DNA of 22,747 bases from an uncultured Collinsella sp. (GTDB lineage: Bacteria > Actinomycetota > Coriobacteriia > Coriobacteriales > Coriobacteriaceae): contig UQYA01000024.1 in NCBI GenBank assembly GCA_900545165.1, positions 1 to 22,747 on the forward strand. The letters run 5' to 3'. The notes beneath the pieces were generated by a model. It was not told the origin of the DNA. It searched no databases and saw nothing but the letters and a program-made list of their open reading frames with translations. A program made the translations under genes and the position numbers. Every line of letters starts with the position of its first letter. Position 1 is the stretch's first letter. Positions 14,470-22,747 of this stretch are shown in pieces.

Positions 14470-14636
14470 CGGGGCGCAGGGCGGGGAAACCTTTCCCTCT
14501 CGCTCACGGCTTCGCAGGGTCGCGCGAGGCAAAGGTTTCCCCGCCCTGCGCCCCGGCGTTGGATCGTCGCATGCTCGTTACAGAAAAGCAGATAAGAAGT
14601 TTGCGTGCCGCCCCTTTTGGGGCGGCACGTTTTTGT
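14470..14636 (+). repeat. structured ~170-bp repeat, copy 2 (3' end of membrane protein gene)
   Basis: Second copy of the element at 13565, starting 17 nt after the membrane protein stop. Its main stem is perfect over 25 bp: 14470-14494 is complementary to the stretch ending near 14555. Inside it CCTC-x-CGC faces GCG-x-GAGG with single mismatches. The downstream half is the least conserved between copies (about 14556-14600) and leads to the terminator at 14604. Confidence 0.88.
14604..14634 (+). terminator. intrinsic terminator within repeat copy 2
   Basis: CGTGCCGCCCC pairs perfectly with GGGGCGGCACG around TTTT, followed by a T-run. It ends the membrane protein message. Confidence 0.9.
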
Positions 14637-14887
14637 ATGGGGTCCCGGTCTCCACAATTTCCGTCAAGCTTTTGGTTAGATTTTGGTCAGTTGGCGTAAG
14701 GGTGGAAGGCCAAAAGATTGCTGGCGAAAAAAGCTCAGAGAAAGTGCTGGTAGGGGAGTTGTTGAGCTTTTCGACAGCTTTTGAGCAAAAGAAACTTTGT
14801 GGCTATTGCCGGCGATTGCGTTGTCGCGGTCATGGCGGTGCGGGATGCTGGTCGTAAGCGTCGAATTCTCCGACTTTGGAGGCCAAC
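14637..14887. other. 251-nt intergenic stretch, AT-richer, with hairpin potential
   Basis: The stretch between repeat copy 2 and the next gene is visibly richer in A and T runs than its surroundings. CGAAAA-AA-GCTCA (14725-14737) can pair with TGAGCTTTTCG (14763-14773) with two bulged As, and CTTTTG-AG-CAAAAG (14778-14791) is a perfect inverted repeat. TTTTGGT(T/C)AG-like words occur twice near 14670-14690. No credible ORF with a ribosome site is seen. It may be a regulated leader or a small RNA, without proof. Confidence 0.35.
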
Positions 14888-15310
14888 ATGGACCTGTTTC
14901 TTGAGACTCCGCAGCAACAAGCCGAGCGCATGTTGCGCCAACAGCAACGGCTTATGGAGATGCAAATGCAAGGGGTGGCCGCCCAGCCCCCTGCGCAAAA
15001 TGCCACGCCTGCGGTTTCGCCTGCGGGCGGATCGGCGCCAGAGAACTATTCCGTACAACAAGATTCATATGCGCAGGAGCTTGCGTTCGACAAACGCCGC
15101 ACGCGTCGTCGCCGCGTGGGCCAGCGCCTGCGCACATTGGCGATGATCGTGCTCATCCCGTTAGGGCTTGCGGCCATCTTTCTGGCGTCGTATGCGCTCA
15201 CCTGCATCCTCAACGGTGCTTCGCCCGGCGAAGTGCTCCAACATCTGTCGGCCCTCGGCCAGCGCCTAGGCGATGTCATAACAACAATCCGCGCCGGCTG
15301 GGAGAGTTAG
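14888..15310 (+). CDS. hypothetical small single-pass membrane protein
   Basis: No family is recognised. The 140-residue product opens with a Gln/Met-rich, probably helical segment (residues 8-35, repeats of Q-Q and M-Q-M-Q). A Pro/Ala/Ser linker and a basic patch K-R-R-T-R-R-R-R (about 71-78) follow, then a single hydrophobic helix (about 87-108) and a short amphipathic tail. The basic patch just before the helix favours a cytoplasmic N terminus. GGAGG (14878-14882) stands 5 nt before ATG 14888, which decides the start over an in-frame TTG at 14876. RmuC begins 124 nt downstream. The layout recalls small membrane scaffold proteins, but no function can be claimed. Confidence 0.72.
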   Translation: MDLFLETPQQQAERMLRQQQRLMEMQMQGVAAQPPAQNATPAVSPAGGSAPENYSVQQDSYAQELAFDKRRTRRRRVGQRLRTLAMIVLIPLGLAAIFLASYALTCILNGASPGEVLQHLSALGQRLGDVITTIRAGWES

Positions 15311-15380
15311 CGTTTTAGCGTCCGCGGCTCTAAGAGAAATTTGTCTGCAAGGCAGTGAGTGATCCGTGTGTGTGGCGGGG

Positions 15381-15386
15381 TAAGAT
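15381..15386 (+). promoter_or_regulatory. possible -10 box for rmuC
   Basis: TAAGAT preceded by GCGGGG lies 48 nt upstream of the rmuC ATG. No convincing -35 hexamer is found. It matches the GGG-TANNAT pattern seen before other genes here. Confidence 0.25.
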
Positions 15387-15434
15387 TGATCGCGGTTTTG
15401 ATTGATGACCGATTGAGTTTGTTGGGCGGAGTCT

Positions 15435-16790
15435 ATGTCTGCTATTGATATCGTGCTTGTTGTGATCGCCTTGGTGGCGGTGGGGGTTGCTGTGGCTTGC
15501 GCCCTCCAGCTCAAGAGCCTGCGTGCCGAGTTGCGGGAGCGTGGCGACAGTAGCGCGGAAACGCTGGCAGCACTCGAGCAGGCCAACAACGCGCTCGATG
15601 CCCTGAACGTCGCGCTGGCCGAAACCCGCCGCACGGCCAATGCCATCGCGCAGCAGCAGACGACCGATGCGGCCGTGGAGCAGCAACGTTACCTGACCAT
15701 CGCACGCGAGTTCTCGCAAGCTGGTGACCGGATGGATGACCTGCGCCGCGAGACGGCCCAGCAGCTCGGCGCCAATCGCGAGGGCATCGAGCATCGCCTG
15801 GACAAGGTGCGCGAGACGGTCGATGCTCAGCTGGGCGCCATCCGCAAAGACAACAACGTGCAGCTCGATCAGATGCGCGCGACGGTGGACGAGAAGCTCT
15901 CCCGCACGCTCAACGACCGACTGTCGGCATCGTTCAAGCAGGTGAGCGACCAGCTCGAGGCCGTGTATAAGGGCCTGGGCGATATGCAATCTATCGCCAC
16001 CGGCGTAGGCGACCTCAAGCGTGTGCTGGGCAATGTAAAAGCGCGCGGCATTTTGGGCGAGGTGCAGCTGGGTGCAATTCTGGCGGACATCCTTACACCC
16101 GACCAGTATCTGGAAAACGTCGCCACCAAGCCCGGTGCCTCGGAGCGCGTTGAGTTTGCCGTCAAGCTGCCGGTAGACGAGGGCGATCCCGTGCTGCTGC
16201 CGATCGATTCCAAATTCCCGGGCGACGCGTACGAGCATCTGCTCGACGCCCAGGAGTCGGGCGATGCGGAGGCCGTTGCCGCAGCGCGCAAGACGCTCGA
16301 TATGATGGTGAAACGCGAGGCAAAGGACATCTGCGAAAAGTACCTGAGTGTGCCGGCAACGACCAACTTTGGCATCATGTTCGTGCCGTTTGAGGGACTG
16401 TACGCCGAGGTCGTCAGCCGCCCCGGGCTTATCGAGACCCTGGGCCGCGACTATCACGTCAACGTTGCCGGTCCCAGCACCATGGCGGCCATCCTCAACA
16501 GTCTGCAGATGAGCTATCAGACGTTTAAGTTGCAAAAACGTACCGACGACGTGCTGCGCGTGCTCTCCGCCGTCAAGGCCGAGCTGCCGCGCTATCAAAA
16601 GGCACTGCGCCGCGCCCAGCAGCAGATCGAGACCGCGGGCAAAACGGTCGAGGGCATCATCACCACGCGCACCAACGTCATGGAGCGCAAGCTCAAGGAC
16701 ATCGACGCACTGGAAGACGTCGACCAAGCCGATGAGATCTTGGGACTCACGTCCGCGGACCTTCTCACAGACCAAGAAGACGAAGGCTAA
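15435..16790 (+). CDS. rmuC: RmuC family DNA recombination protein
   Basis: A 451-residue RmuC homologue, a membrane-anchored protein with a predicted nuclease-like core that limits recombination at inverted repeats. One N-terminal hydrophobic helix (about 4-23) is followed by a long heptad-rich coiled coil (about 25-190, many A, L, Q, E, R). The conserved RmuC domain runs from about 195 to 420, with V-K-A-R-G-I-L-G-E-V-Q-L, L-P-I-D-S-K-F-P-G-D, I-M-F-V-P-F-E-G and V-N-V-A-G-P-S-T. The P-I-D-S-K-F-P motif is the most diagnostic. The acidic C-terminal tail ends D-Q-E-D-E-G. The Shine-Dalgarno site is weak and close (GGAG, 3 nt before ATG). A hairpin terminator follows. Given the long inverted repeats in this window, its role on such DNA is worth noting, though the genes are not otherwise linked. 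Confidence 0.92.
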   Translation: MSAIDIVLVVIALVAVGVAVACALQLKSLRAELRERGDSSAETLAALEQANNALDALNVALAETRRTANAIAQQQTTDAAVEQQRYLTIAREFSQAGDRMDDLRRETAQQLGANREGIEHRLDKVRETVDAQLGAIRKDNNVQLDQMRATVDEKLSRTLNDRLSASFKQVSDQLEAVYKGLGDMQSIATGVGDLKRVLGNVKARGILGEVQLGAILADILTPDQYLENVATKPGASERVEFAVKLPVDEGDPVLLPIDSKFPGDAYEHLLDAQESGDAEAVAAARKTLDMMVKREAKDICEKYLSVPATTNFGIMFVPFEGLYAEVVSRPGLIETLGRDYHVNVAGPSTMAAILNSLQMSYQTFKLQKRTDDVLRVLSAVKAELPRYQKALRRAQQQIETAGKTVEGIITTRTNVMERKLKDIDALEDVDQADEILGLTSADLLTDQEDEG

Positions 16791-16805
16791 TTGCAACAAG
16801 ACGGT

Positions 16806-16842
16806 GGGGCGCCGGCGTAAACGCTGGTGCCCCGCTGCTTTT
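16806..16842 (+). terminator. intrinsic terminator after rmuC
   Basis: GGGGCGCCGGCG (16806-16817) pairs with CGCTGGTGCCCC (16822-16833) with two wobbles around TAAA; TTTT follows 5 nt later. The short T-run makes it moderate in strength. Confidence 0.65.
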
Positions 16843-16917
16843 CGCATCGCGCTTGCCTGGAGTGTGCTCCAATGTGAAACAATGGCGTTTCGCCCTATCA
16901 GACGCGAAAGGAAGCCC

Positions 16918-18720
<1,803 letters not shown>

Positions 18721-18783
18721 GCGACTCGGACGTGGGACAATTGTGCCCATAAGTTTATTGTGCCGTTGAGCCGAGGAGTCGTT

Positions 18784-19449
18784 ATGCCACGCGAGACCAA
18801 TGCCGCCAAACGCGAGCGCGCCGTTGAGGTGTGTGAGCGCCTCAACCGTCGCTATGGCCCGGTCGAGTGCTTTTTGGACCACGAGAATCCCTTCCGCCTG
18901 CTGATCGCGGTGTTGCTCTCGGCGCAAACGACCGACGCGCAGGTCAACAAGGTGACGCCGAAGCTGTTTGCCCAGTGGCCCACGCCCGAGGCCATGGCCG
19001 GGGCGAGCGTGGCTGACGTGGCAGACACCATCAAGTCACTCGGCTTCTACAAGAGCAAAGCCAAACATGCCGTCGAGGCCGCGCAGATGATCGTCGCCGA
19101 CTATGGCGGCGAGGTGCCGGCCGACATGAAGGAACTCGTGAAGCTGCCGGGCGTGGGACGCAAGACGGCGAACATCGTGCTCAACGTGGGGTATGGCATC
19201 GTGGAAGGCATTGCGGTGGACACGCACGTCAACCGCATTGCGCACCGCCTGATGCTGAGTCCCAAGACGCATGCCAAGGAGCCGCTCAAGACCGAGCAGG
19301 ATCTGCTCAAGATTTTGCCGCACGAGTATTGGGAGTCGGTTAACCATCAGTGGATCACCTTCGGTCGCGAGATCTGCGACGCCCGCAAACCCAAGTGTGA
19401 CGAGTGTCCGCTGGCAGATTTATGCCCCAGCGTGCGCGTAGCGGGGTAG
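18784..19449 (+). CDS. nth: endonuclease III (DNA glycosylase/AP lyase)
   Basis: A 221-residue bifunctional base excision repair enzyme that removes oxidised pyrimidines and cuts the abasic site. The HhH motif L-P-G-V-G-R-K-T-A-N carries the catalytic Lys127, and Asp146 lies in V-D-T-H-V. The Fe-S loop has Cys198, Cys205, Cys208 and Cys214 with the classical C-x6-C-x2-C-x5-C spacing. The N-terminal A-V-L-L-S-A-Q-T-T-D helix is typical. Length and residues match canonical Nth. ATG 18784 is backed by GAGGAG 5 nt upstream. The 63-nt gap after the ABC gene holds the imperfect palindrome TGGGACAATTGTGCCCA (18733-18749), possibly an operator. It contrasts with the cluster-free glycosylase at 11986. 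mfd follows 157 nt downstream. Confidence 0.96.
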   Translation: MPRETNAAKRERAVEVCERLNRRYGPVECFLDHENPFRLLIAVLLSAQTTDAQVNKVTPKLFAQWPTPEAMAGASVADVADTIKSLGFYKSKAKHAVEAAQMIVADYGGEVPADMKELVKLPGVGRKTANIVLNVGYGIVEGIAVDTHVNRIAHRLMLSPKTHAKEPLKTEQDLLKILPHEYWESVNHQWITFGREICDARKPKCDECPLADLCPSVRVAG

Positions 19450-19454
19450 GGCGG

Positions 19455-19479
19455 AACGCATCTTCGTCTGGCGTTTTTT
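19455..19479 (+). terminator. weak terminator-like hairpin after nth
   Basis: AACGC (19455-19459) pairs with GCGTT (19471-19475), running into a T6 tract. The stem is only 5 bp with an 11-nt loop, so its strength is doubtful. Confidence 0.35.
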
Positions 19480-19553
19480 GCGGGGCTGGGTTTGCCCTTG
19501 AGCCGGAGTCCTCTCCATGCGTTACCATGACAGACAATGTATTTGACGTACGA

Positions 19554-19580
19554 CCCGCCGAGCTTGCCCCGGCGGGCTTT
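19554..19580 (+). terminator. terminator-like hairpin just upstream of mfd
   Basis: CCCGCCG (19554-19560) pairs perfectly with CGGCGGG (19570-19576), followed by CTTTT. It lies 15 nt before the Shine-Dalgarno site of mfd and 25 nt after a TACCAT (19523-19528) that could be a -10 box. It may end nth read-through or act as a leader structure of mfd. Confidence 0.5.
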
Positions 19581-19606
19581 TGGCGTTGCGATGCCGGAGG
19601 AACAGC

Positions 19607-22600
19607 ATGCTCATTCACCGTATAGCCGCGCAGCTCTACACTGCCGAGGCCTTGCAGACTGTCGAGGCCGGGCTCGATTCTGGCGAGGACGTGACGCTGG
19701 CCGTGTCGCAATCGGGCCGAACACTTATGGCGGCAGCCCAGTTTGCGCGCCGTCCGCGTCCCACGGTCTACATTGTGAGCGGCGAGGACGCGGCCGATCG
19801 CGCCGCGCGCAGCCTTGCCGCCTACGTGGGCCTGGCACATGTGTGCCGTTTTCCCGAGCGCAAGGACTATCCGTGGCGCGAGCAGGCGCCCGACGATGCC
19901 GTGGTGGCGCAGCGCTGCGAGGCACTGGGACGCATCGTGCGCGGAGACAATTGCATCATGGTCGCCTCGGCTCGCGCGCTGCTGCGTTGCGTGCCGCCGG
20001 TCGAGAGCCACTATTGGGAGTCCACGACCTTTGCGGTGGGCGAGGAGATTCCCTTTGACGAGGTGCCGCAGCGCCTGGTGGGCATGGGCTACACCAATGC
20101 CAGTGCCGCCGATGCGCCCGGTCTGTTCCGCGTGCACGGTGACACCGTCGAGGTGTTTCCCGCGCAGGAAAAGGCGCCCGTGCGCATTGAGTTTTTCGGC
20201 GATGAGATTGACCGCATCCGCCGTATGGTGAGCTCCACGGGCCAAACCATCGGCAACGAGGACAGTATCGAGATCTTCCCCTGCCGCGAGCTGGCGCTTA
20301 CCGACGATGCCGTCCACAACATGCACGTGGCGCTCTACCGTGCCAGCCAGGACGACAGCAAGCTGGCGGCGCTGCTCGAGATGGTGGATGCGCGCATCGT
20401 CACGCCCGAGCTCGACCGCTTTTTGCCGGTGATGTACGGCCAGACCGTAAGCCCGTTGGCGCACGTGAGCGGCAAGGCACTCGTGGTTCTGTCCGAGCCG
20501 CGCTCGCTGTTCGACGACTGCCTGCGCGCCTACGAGGATATTGAGGCCCGTGCCGGCGAGGCAGGGATTGACCGCCTGGATGGTCTGTACGTGCGCGCCC
20601 AACAGCTCGATTTTGGTGCCCAGCAGCGCCTGAACTACGTGAGCCTCATTCGTGCCGGCGGCGCGGTGACGGCAGAGCTCAAGATTGAGCAGCCGGCCAT
20701 CGCAGGCTCGGACAACCGTTTTATGACGCGCATCCAGGAGGTCGTGGGCAAGCGCTATGCCTGCGTGTTTGCCATCTCCGACCGCGGTGCGCGCGAGTCG
20801 ATGGAGCTCACCTTTGGCGACGAGGGCATTACCTTTGAGGAATCGCTGACCGCGGCGCCCGAAAATGTCGGCGCTATCGGCGACCGCGTTCGCGTGGCAG
20901 CGGCGGATTCCGCCGACCGTGCCGCACGCCAGGAGGCCCATGCTTCCATTCGCGAGCGTAAGGCCGACGCGCTCAACGCCCGCTCGCTCGAGGCGGGCGC
21001 CGCGCAGGCTGCCGCCGGCGCCGCCGTGCCCACTATTTCGCGCGGACGTGTGACCTTTGTCGATGCCGCCTTGCCGCAGGGCGTGGTGGTGCCCGATGCC
21101 AACCTGGCCGTGTTCTCGATCGCCGACCTCAACGCCCGCATGGACGCCAACCGCGCGCACAGCCGCCGCAAGGTGGACATTACGCAGATCACGTTCCCGT
21201 TTAAGCCGGGCGATTACGTGGTGCACGCCACCCACGGCATCGCGCTCTTTAGCGAGATCGCGCGCCAGGAAGTGGGCGGCAAGGAGCGCGACTACTTTTT
21301 GCTGGAATATGCCGACGGCGACAAGCTCTACGTGCCGCTCGAGCAGGTCGACCGCATCACACGCTATGTTGGCCCCGACGGCGACAAGCCGCGCCTGACC
21401 AGGCTCAATACCGCCGACTGGACGCGTGCCACCAACAAGGCACGCAAGAACGCCAAAAAGCTGGCGTTTGACCTGGTCGACCTGTATACACGCCGCTCGT
21501 CGATTACCGGTATCGCCTGTCCGCCCGATACGCCCGAGCAGATCGAGATGGAGGAGAGCTTCCCCTACGACGAGACGCGTGACCAGCTGGAGGCTATCGC
21601 CGACATCAAGGCCGACATGGAGGCGCCCAAGCCTATGGACCGCCTGCTGTGCGGCGACGTGGGTTTCGGCAAGACCGAGGTTGCCCTGCGCGCGGCGTTT
21701 AAGTGCGTGGACTCCGGCCGTCAGGTCATGGTGCTCTGCCCCACAACCATTCTGGCCCAGCAGCACTACGAGACCTTCTTTGAGCGCTTTGCCCCGTTTG
21801 GCCTCGAGGTCGAGGTGCTCAGCCGCTTCCGCACGCCGGCGCAGCAGAAGCGCGCGCTCAAGGCGTTTGCCGAGGGCACGATCGACGTGCTCATCGGCAC
21901 GCATCGTCTGCTTTCGGCCGATGTGAACCCCAAGAACCTAGGCTTGGTGATCATTGACGAGGAGCAGCGCTTTGGTGTGCAGCACAAGGAGCAGCTCAAG
22001 AACCTGCGCGAGCAGATTGACGTGCTCACGCTTTCGGCAACGCCGATTCCGCGAACCATGCAGATGGCCACGAGCGGCGTGCGCGACATGAGCCTGATCA
22101 CCACACCGCCGACCGGGCGTCGTCCCGTGATCGTGCACGTGGGGGAGTACGACCCCGACGTGGTGAGTGCGGCGATTCGCCTGGAGGTGGGCCGCGGCGG
22201 TCAGGTGTACTACGTGTCCAACCGCGTCAAGACCATCGACGACGCCGTGGCGCGCGTGCACGAGGCCGCGCCCGAGGCACGCGTGGGGGTGGCGCACGGC
22301 AAGATGAGCCCGCGCGAGGTCGAGGACGTGATGATCGAGTTCGCGACCAAAAAGATTGATGTGCTCATCGCCACGACCATCGTGGAGAGCGGCATCGACA
22401 ACGCGACCGCCAACACGCTGATCATCGAGGACTCGCAGCGCCTGGGTCTGGCACAGCTTTACCAGCTCAAGGGCCGTGTGGGCCGTTCTGCCACGCAGGC
22501 CTACGCGTACTTTATGTTCCCCGGCGAGCTGCCTCTCACCGAGGAGGCGACGGCGCGCCTGACCGCACTTTCCGAGTTCCAGGACCTGGGCAGCGGTATG

Positions 22601-22747
22601 CGCATCGCCATGCGCGACCTGGAGATCCGTGGTGCCGGCTCGCTTATGGGCGCCGAGCAGCACGGCAACCTGTCGAGCGTGGGCTTCGACCTGTTTACGC
22701 AGATGCTGGGCCAGGCCGTGGCTGAGGCGCGCGGCGATGACGACGCC
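19607..22747 (+). CDS. mfd: transcription-repair coupling factor Mfd (partial, cut by window edge)
   Basis: The first 1047 residues of Mfd, an ATP-dependent translocase that removes RNA polymerase stalled at DNA damage and recruits UvrA. The N-terminal UvrB-like part (about 1-330) is followed by the RNA polymerase-interacting domain at about 530-590 (F-K-P-G-D-Y-V-V-H then H-G-I-A-L-F). The helicase core has Walker A G-D-V-G-F-G-K-T (683-690), D-E-E-Q (784-787), S-A-T-P-I-P-R-T, and the TRG region R-L-G-L-A-Q-L-Y-Q-L-K-G-R-V-G-R from residue 945. I checked that these motifs stay in one frame from ATG 19607. GGAGG (19596-19600) lies 6 nt before that ATG. The missing end should hold roughly the last 100-140 residues, including the UvrA-masking domain. 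Confidence 0.97.
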   Translation, partial: MLIHRIAAQLYTAEALQTVEAGLDSGEDVTLAVSQSGRTLMAAAQFARRPRPTVYIVSGEDAADRAARSLAAYVGLAHVCRFPERKDYPWREQAPDDAVVAQRCEALGRIVRGDNCIMVASARALLRCVPPVESHYWESTTFAVGEEIPFDEVPQRLVGMGYTNASAADAPGLFRVHGDTVEVFPAQEKAPVRIEFFGDEIDRIRRMVSSTGQTIGNEDSIEIFPCRELALTDDAVHNMHVALYRASQDDSKLAALLEMVDARIVTPELDRFLPVMYGQTVSPLAHVSGKALVVLSEPRSLFDDCLRAYEDIEARAGEAGIDRLDGLYVRAQQLDFGAQQRLNYVSLIRAGGAVTAELKIEQPAIAGSDNRFMTRIQEVVGKRYACVFAISDRGARESMELTFGDEGITFEESLTAAPENVGAIGDRVRVAAADSADRAARQEAHASIRERKADALNARSLEAGAAQAAAGAAVPTISRGRVTFVDAALPQGVVVPDANLAVFSIADLNARMDANRAHSRRKVDITQITFPFKPGDYVVHATHGIALFSEIARQEVGGKERDYFLLEYADGDKLYVPLEQVDRITRYVGPDGDKPRLTRLNTADWTRATNKARKNAKKLAFDLVDLYTRRSSITGIACPPDTPEQIEMEESFPYDETRDQLEAIADIKADMEAPKPMDRLLCGDVGFGKTEVALRAAFKCVDSGRQVMVLCPTTILAQQHYETFFERFAPFGLEVEVLSRFRTPAQQKRALKAFAEGTIDVLIGTHRLLSADVNPKNLGLVIIDEEQRFGVQHKEQLKNLREQIDVLTLSATPIPRTMQMATSGVRDMSLITTPPTGRRPVIVHVGEYDPDVVSAAIRLEVGRGGQVYYVSNRVKTIDDAVARVHEAAPEARVGVAHGKMSPREVEDVMIEFATKKIDVLIATTIVESGIDNATANTLIIEDSQRLGLAQLYQLKGRVGRSATQAYAYFMFPGELPLTEEATARLTALSEFQDLGSGMRIAMRDLEIRGAGSLMGAEQHGNLSSVGFDLFTQMLGQAVAEARGDDDA

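Noticed and set aside
13565..14636. The repeat pair around the membrane protein gene as ends of an insertion sequence or composite transposon
   Set aside because: The copies are in direct orientation, contain terminators, no transposase is present, and no target-site duplication is visible at their outer edges. Each simply follows a stop codon.
19355..21904. 849-codon open frame on the minus strand opposite mfd and the end of nth
   Set aside because: It is an antisense shadow produced by high third-position GC. Mfd motifs on the + strand are unambiguous; the minus translation is rich in H, R, A, G and matches no family I know.

Overview
The window reads as a contiguous stretch of a GC-rich, densely coded, mostly co-oriented bacterial chromosome. 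All recognisable genes lie on the + strand. The gene set (APC permease plus amidohydrolase, LytS/LytTR two-component pairs, rubrerythrin, Rrf2, RmuC, Nth, Mfd) and the style of the coding sequence suggest an anaerobic or microaerobic actinobacterium, most likely a Collinsella-like member of the Coriobacteriia. That placement is an inference from gene content and general resemblance, not a database result. No phage, IS element, CRISPR array or resistance island is visible.

Layout. 1-1924: C-terminal part of an APC-type amino acid permease, then a metal-dependent amidohydrolase, closed by a terminator-like hairpin. 2043-4201: a LytS-like sensor kinase and its LytTR response regulator (system 1). 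4294-6599: a zinc-dependent phospholipase C-like protein and an Atg22/UMF1-type MFS transporter. 6770-10086: a family 2-like glycosyltransferase whose stop codon overlaps the start of a second LytS-like kinase, followed by a second LytTR regulator (system 2, a paralogue of system 1). 10181-10648: a YfcE/MJ0936-type phosphodiesterase. 10656-11171: terminator, a long perfect inverted repeat, tRNA-Asp(GTC) and its terminator. 11480-13545: an Rrf2 regulator with cysteines, a MutY-like glycosylase lacking the Fe-S cysteines, and rubrerythrin. 13565-14636: a small membrane protein gene bracketed by two copies of a ~170-bp structured repeat, each ending in an intrinsic terminator. 14888-16790: a small single-pass membrane protein and RmuC. 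16918-18720: an ABC exporter. 18784-22747: endonuclease III and the first 1047 residues of Mfd, cut by the window edge.

Themes. First, signalling: two kinase/regulator pairs of common origin lie 4.5 kb apart, and one is translationally coupled to a glycosyltransferase. Second, DNA maintenance and oxidative stress: Rrf2, a MutY-like glycosylase, rubrerythrin, RmuC, Nth and Mfd lie within about 11 kb. Third, non-coding structure: a 39-bp perfect inverted repeat (10805-10949), the repeat pair at 13565 and 14470 whose stems differ by matching indels on both arms, and clustered TGTTC half-sites upstream of the Rrf2 gene. I see no clearly new multi-gene defence or metabolic system. The best candidates for something undescribed are the structured 3'-end repeat and the glycosyltransferase-kinase-regulator operon.
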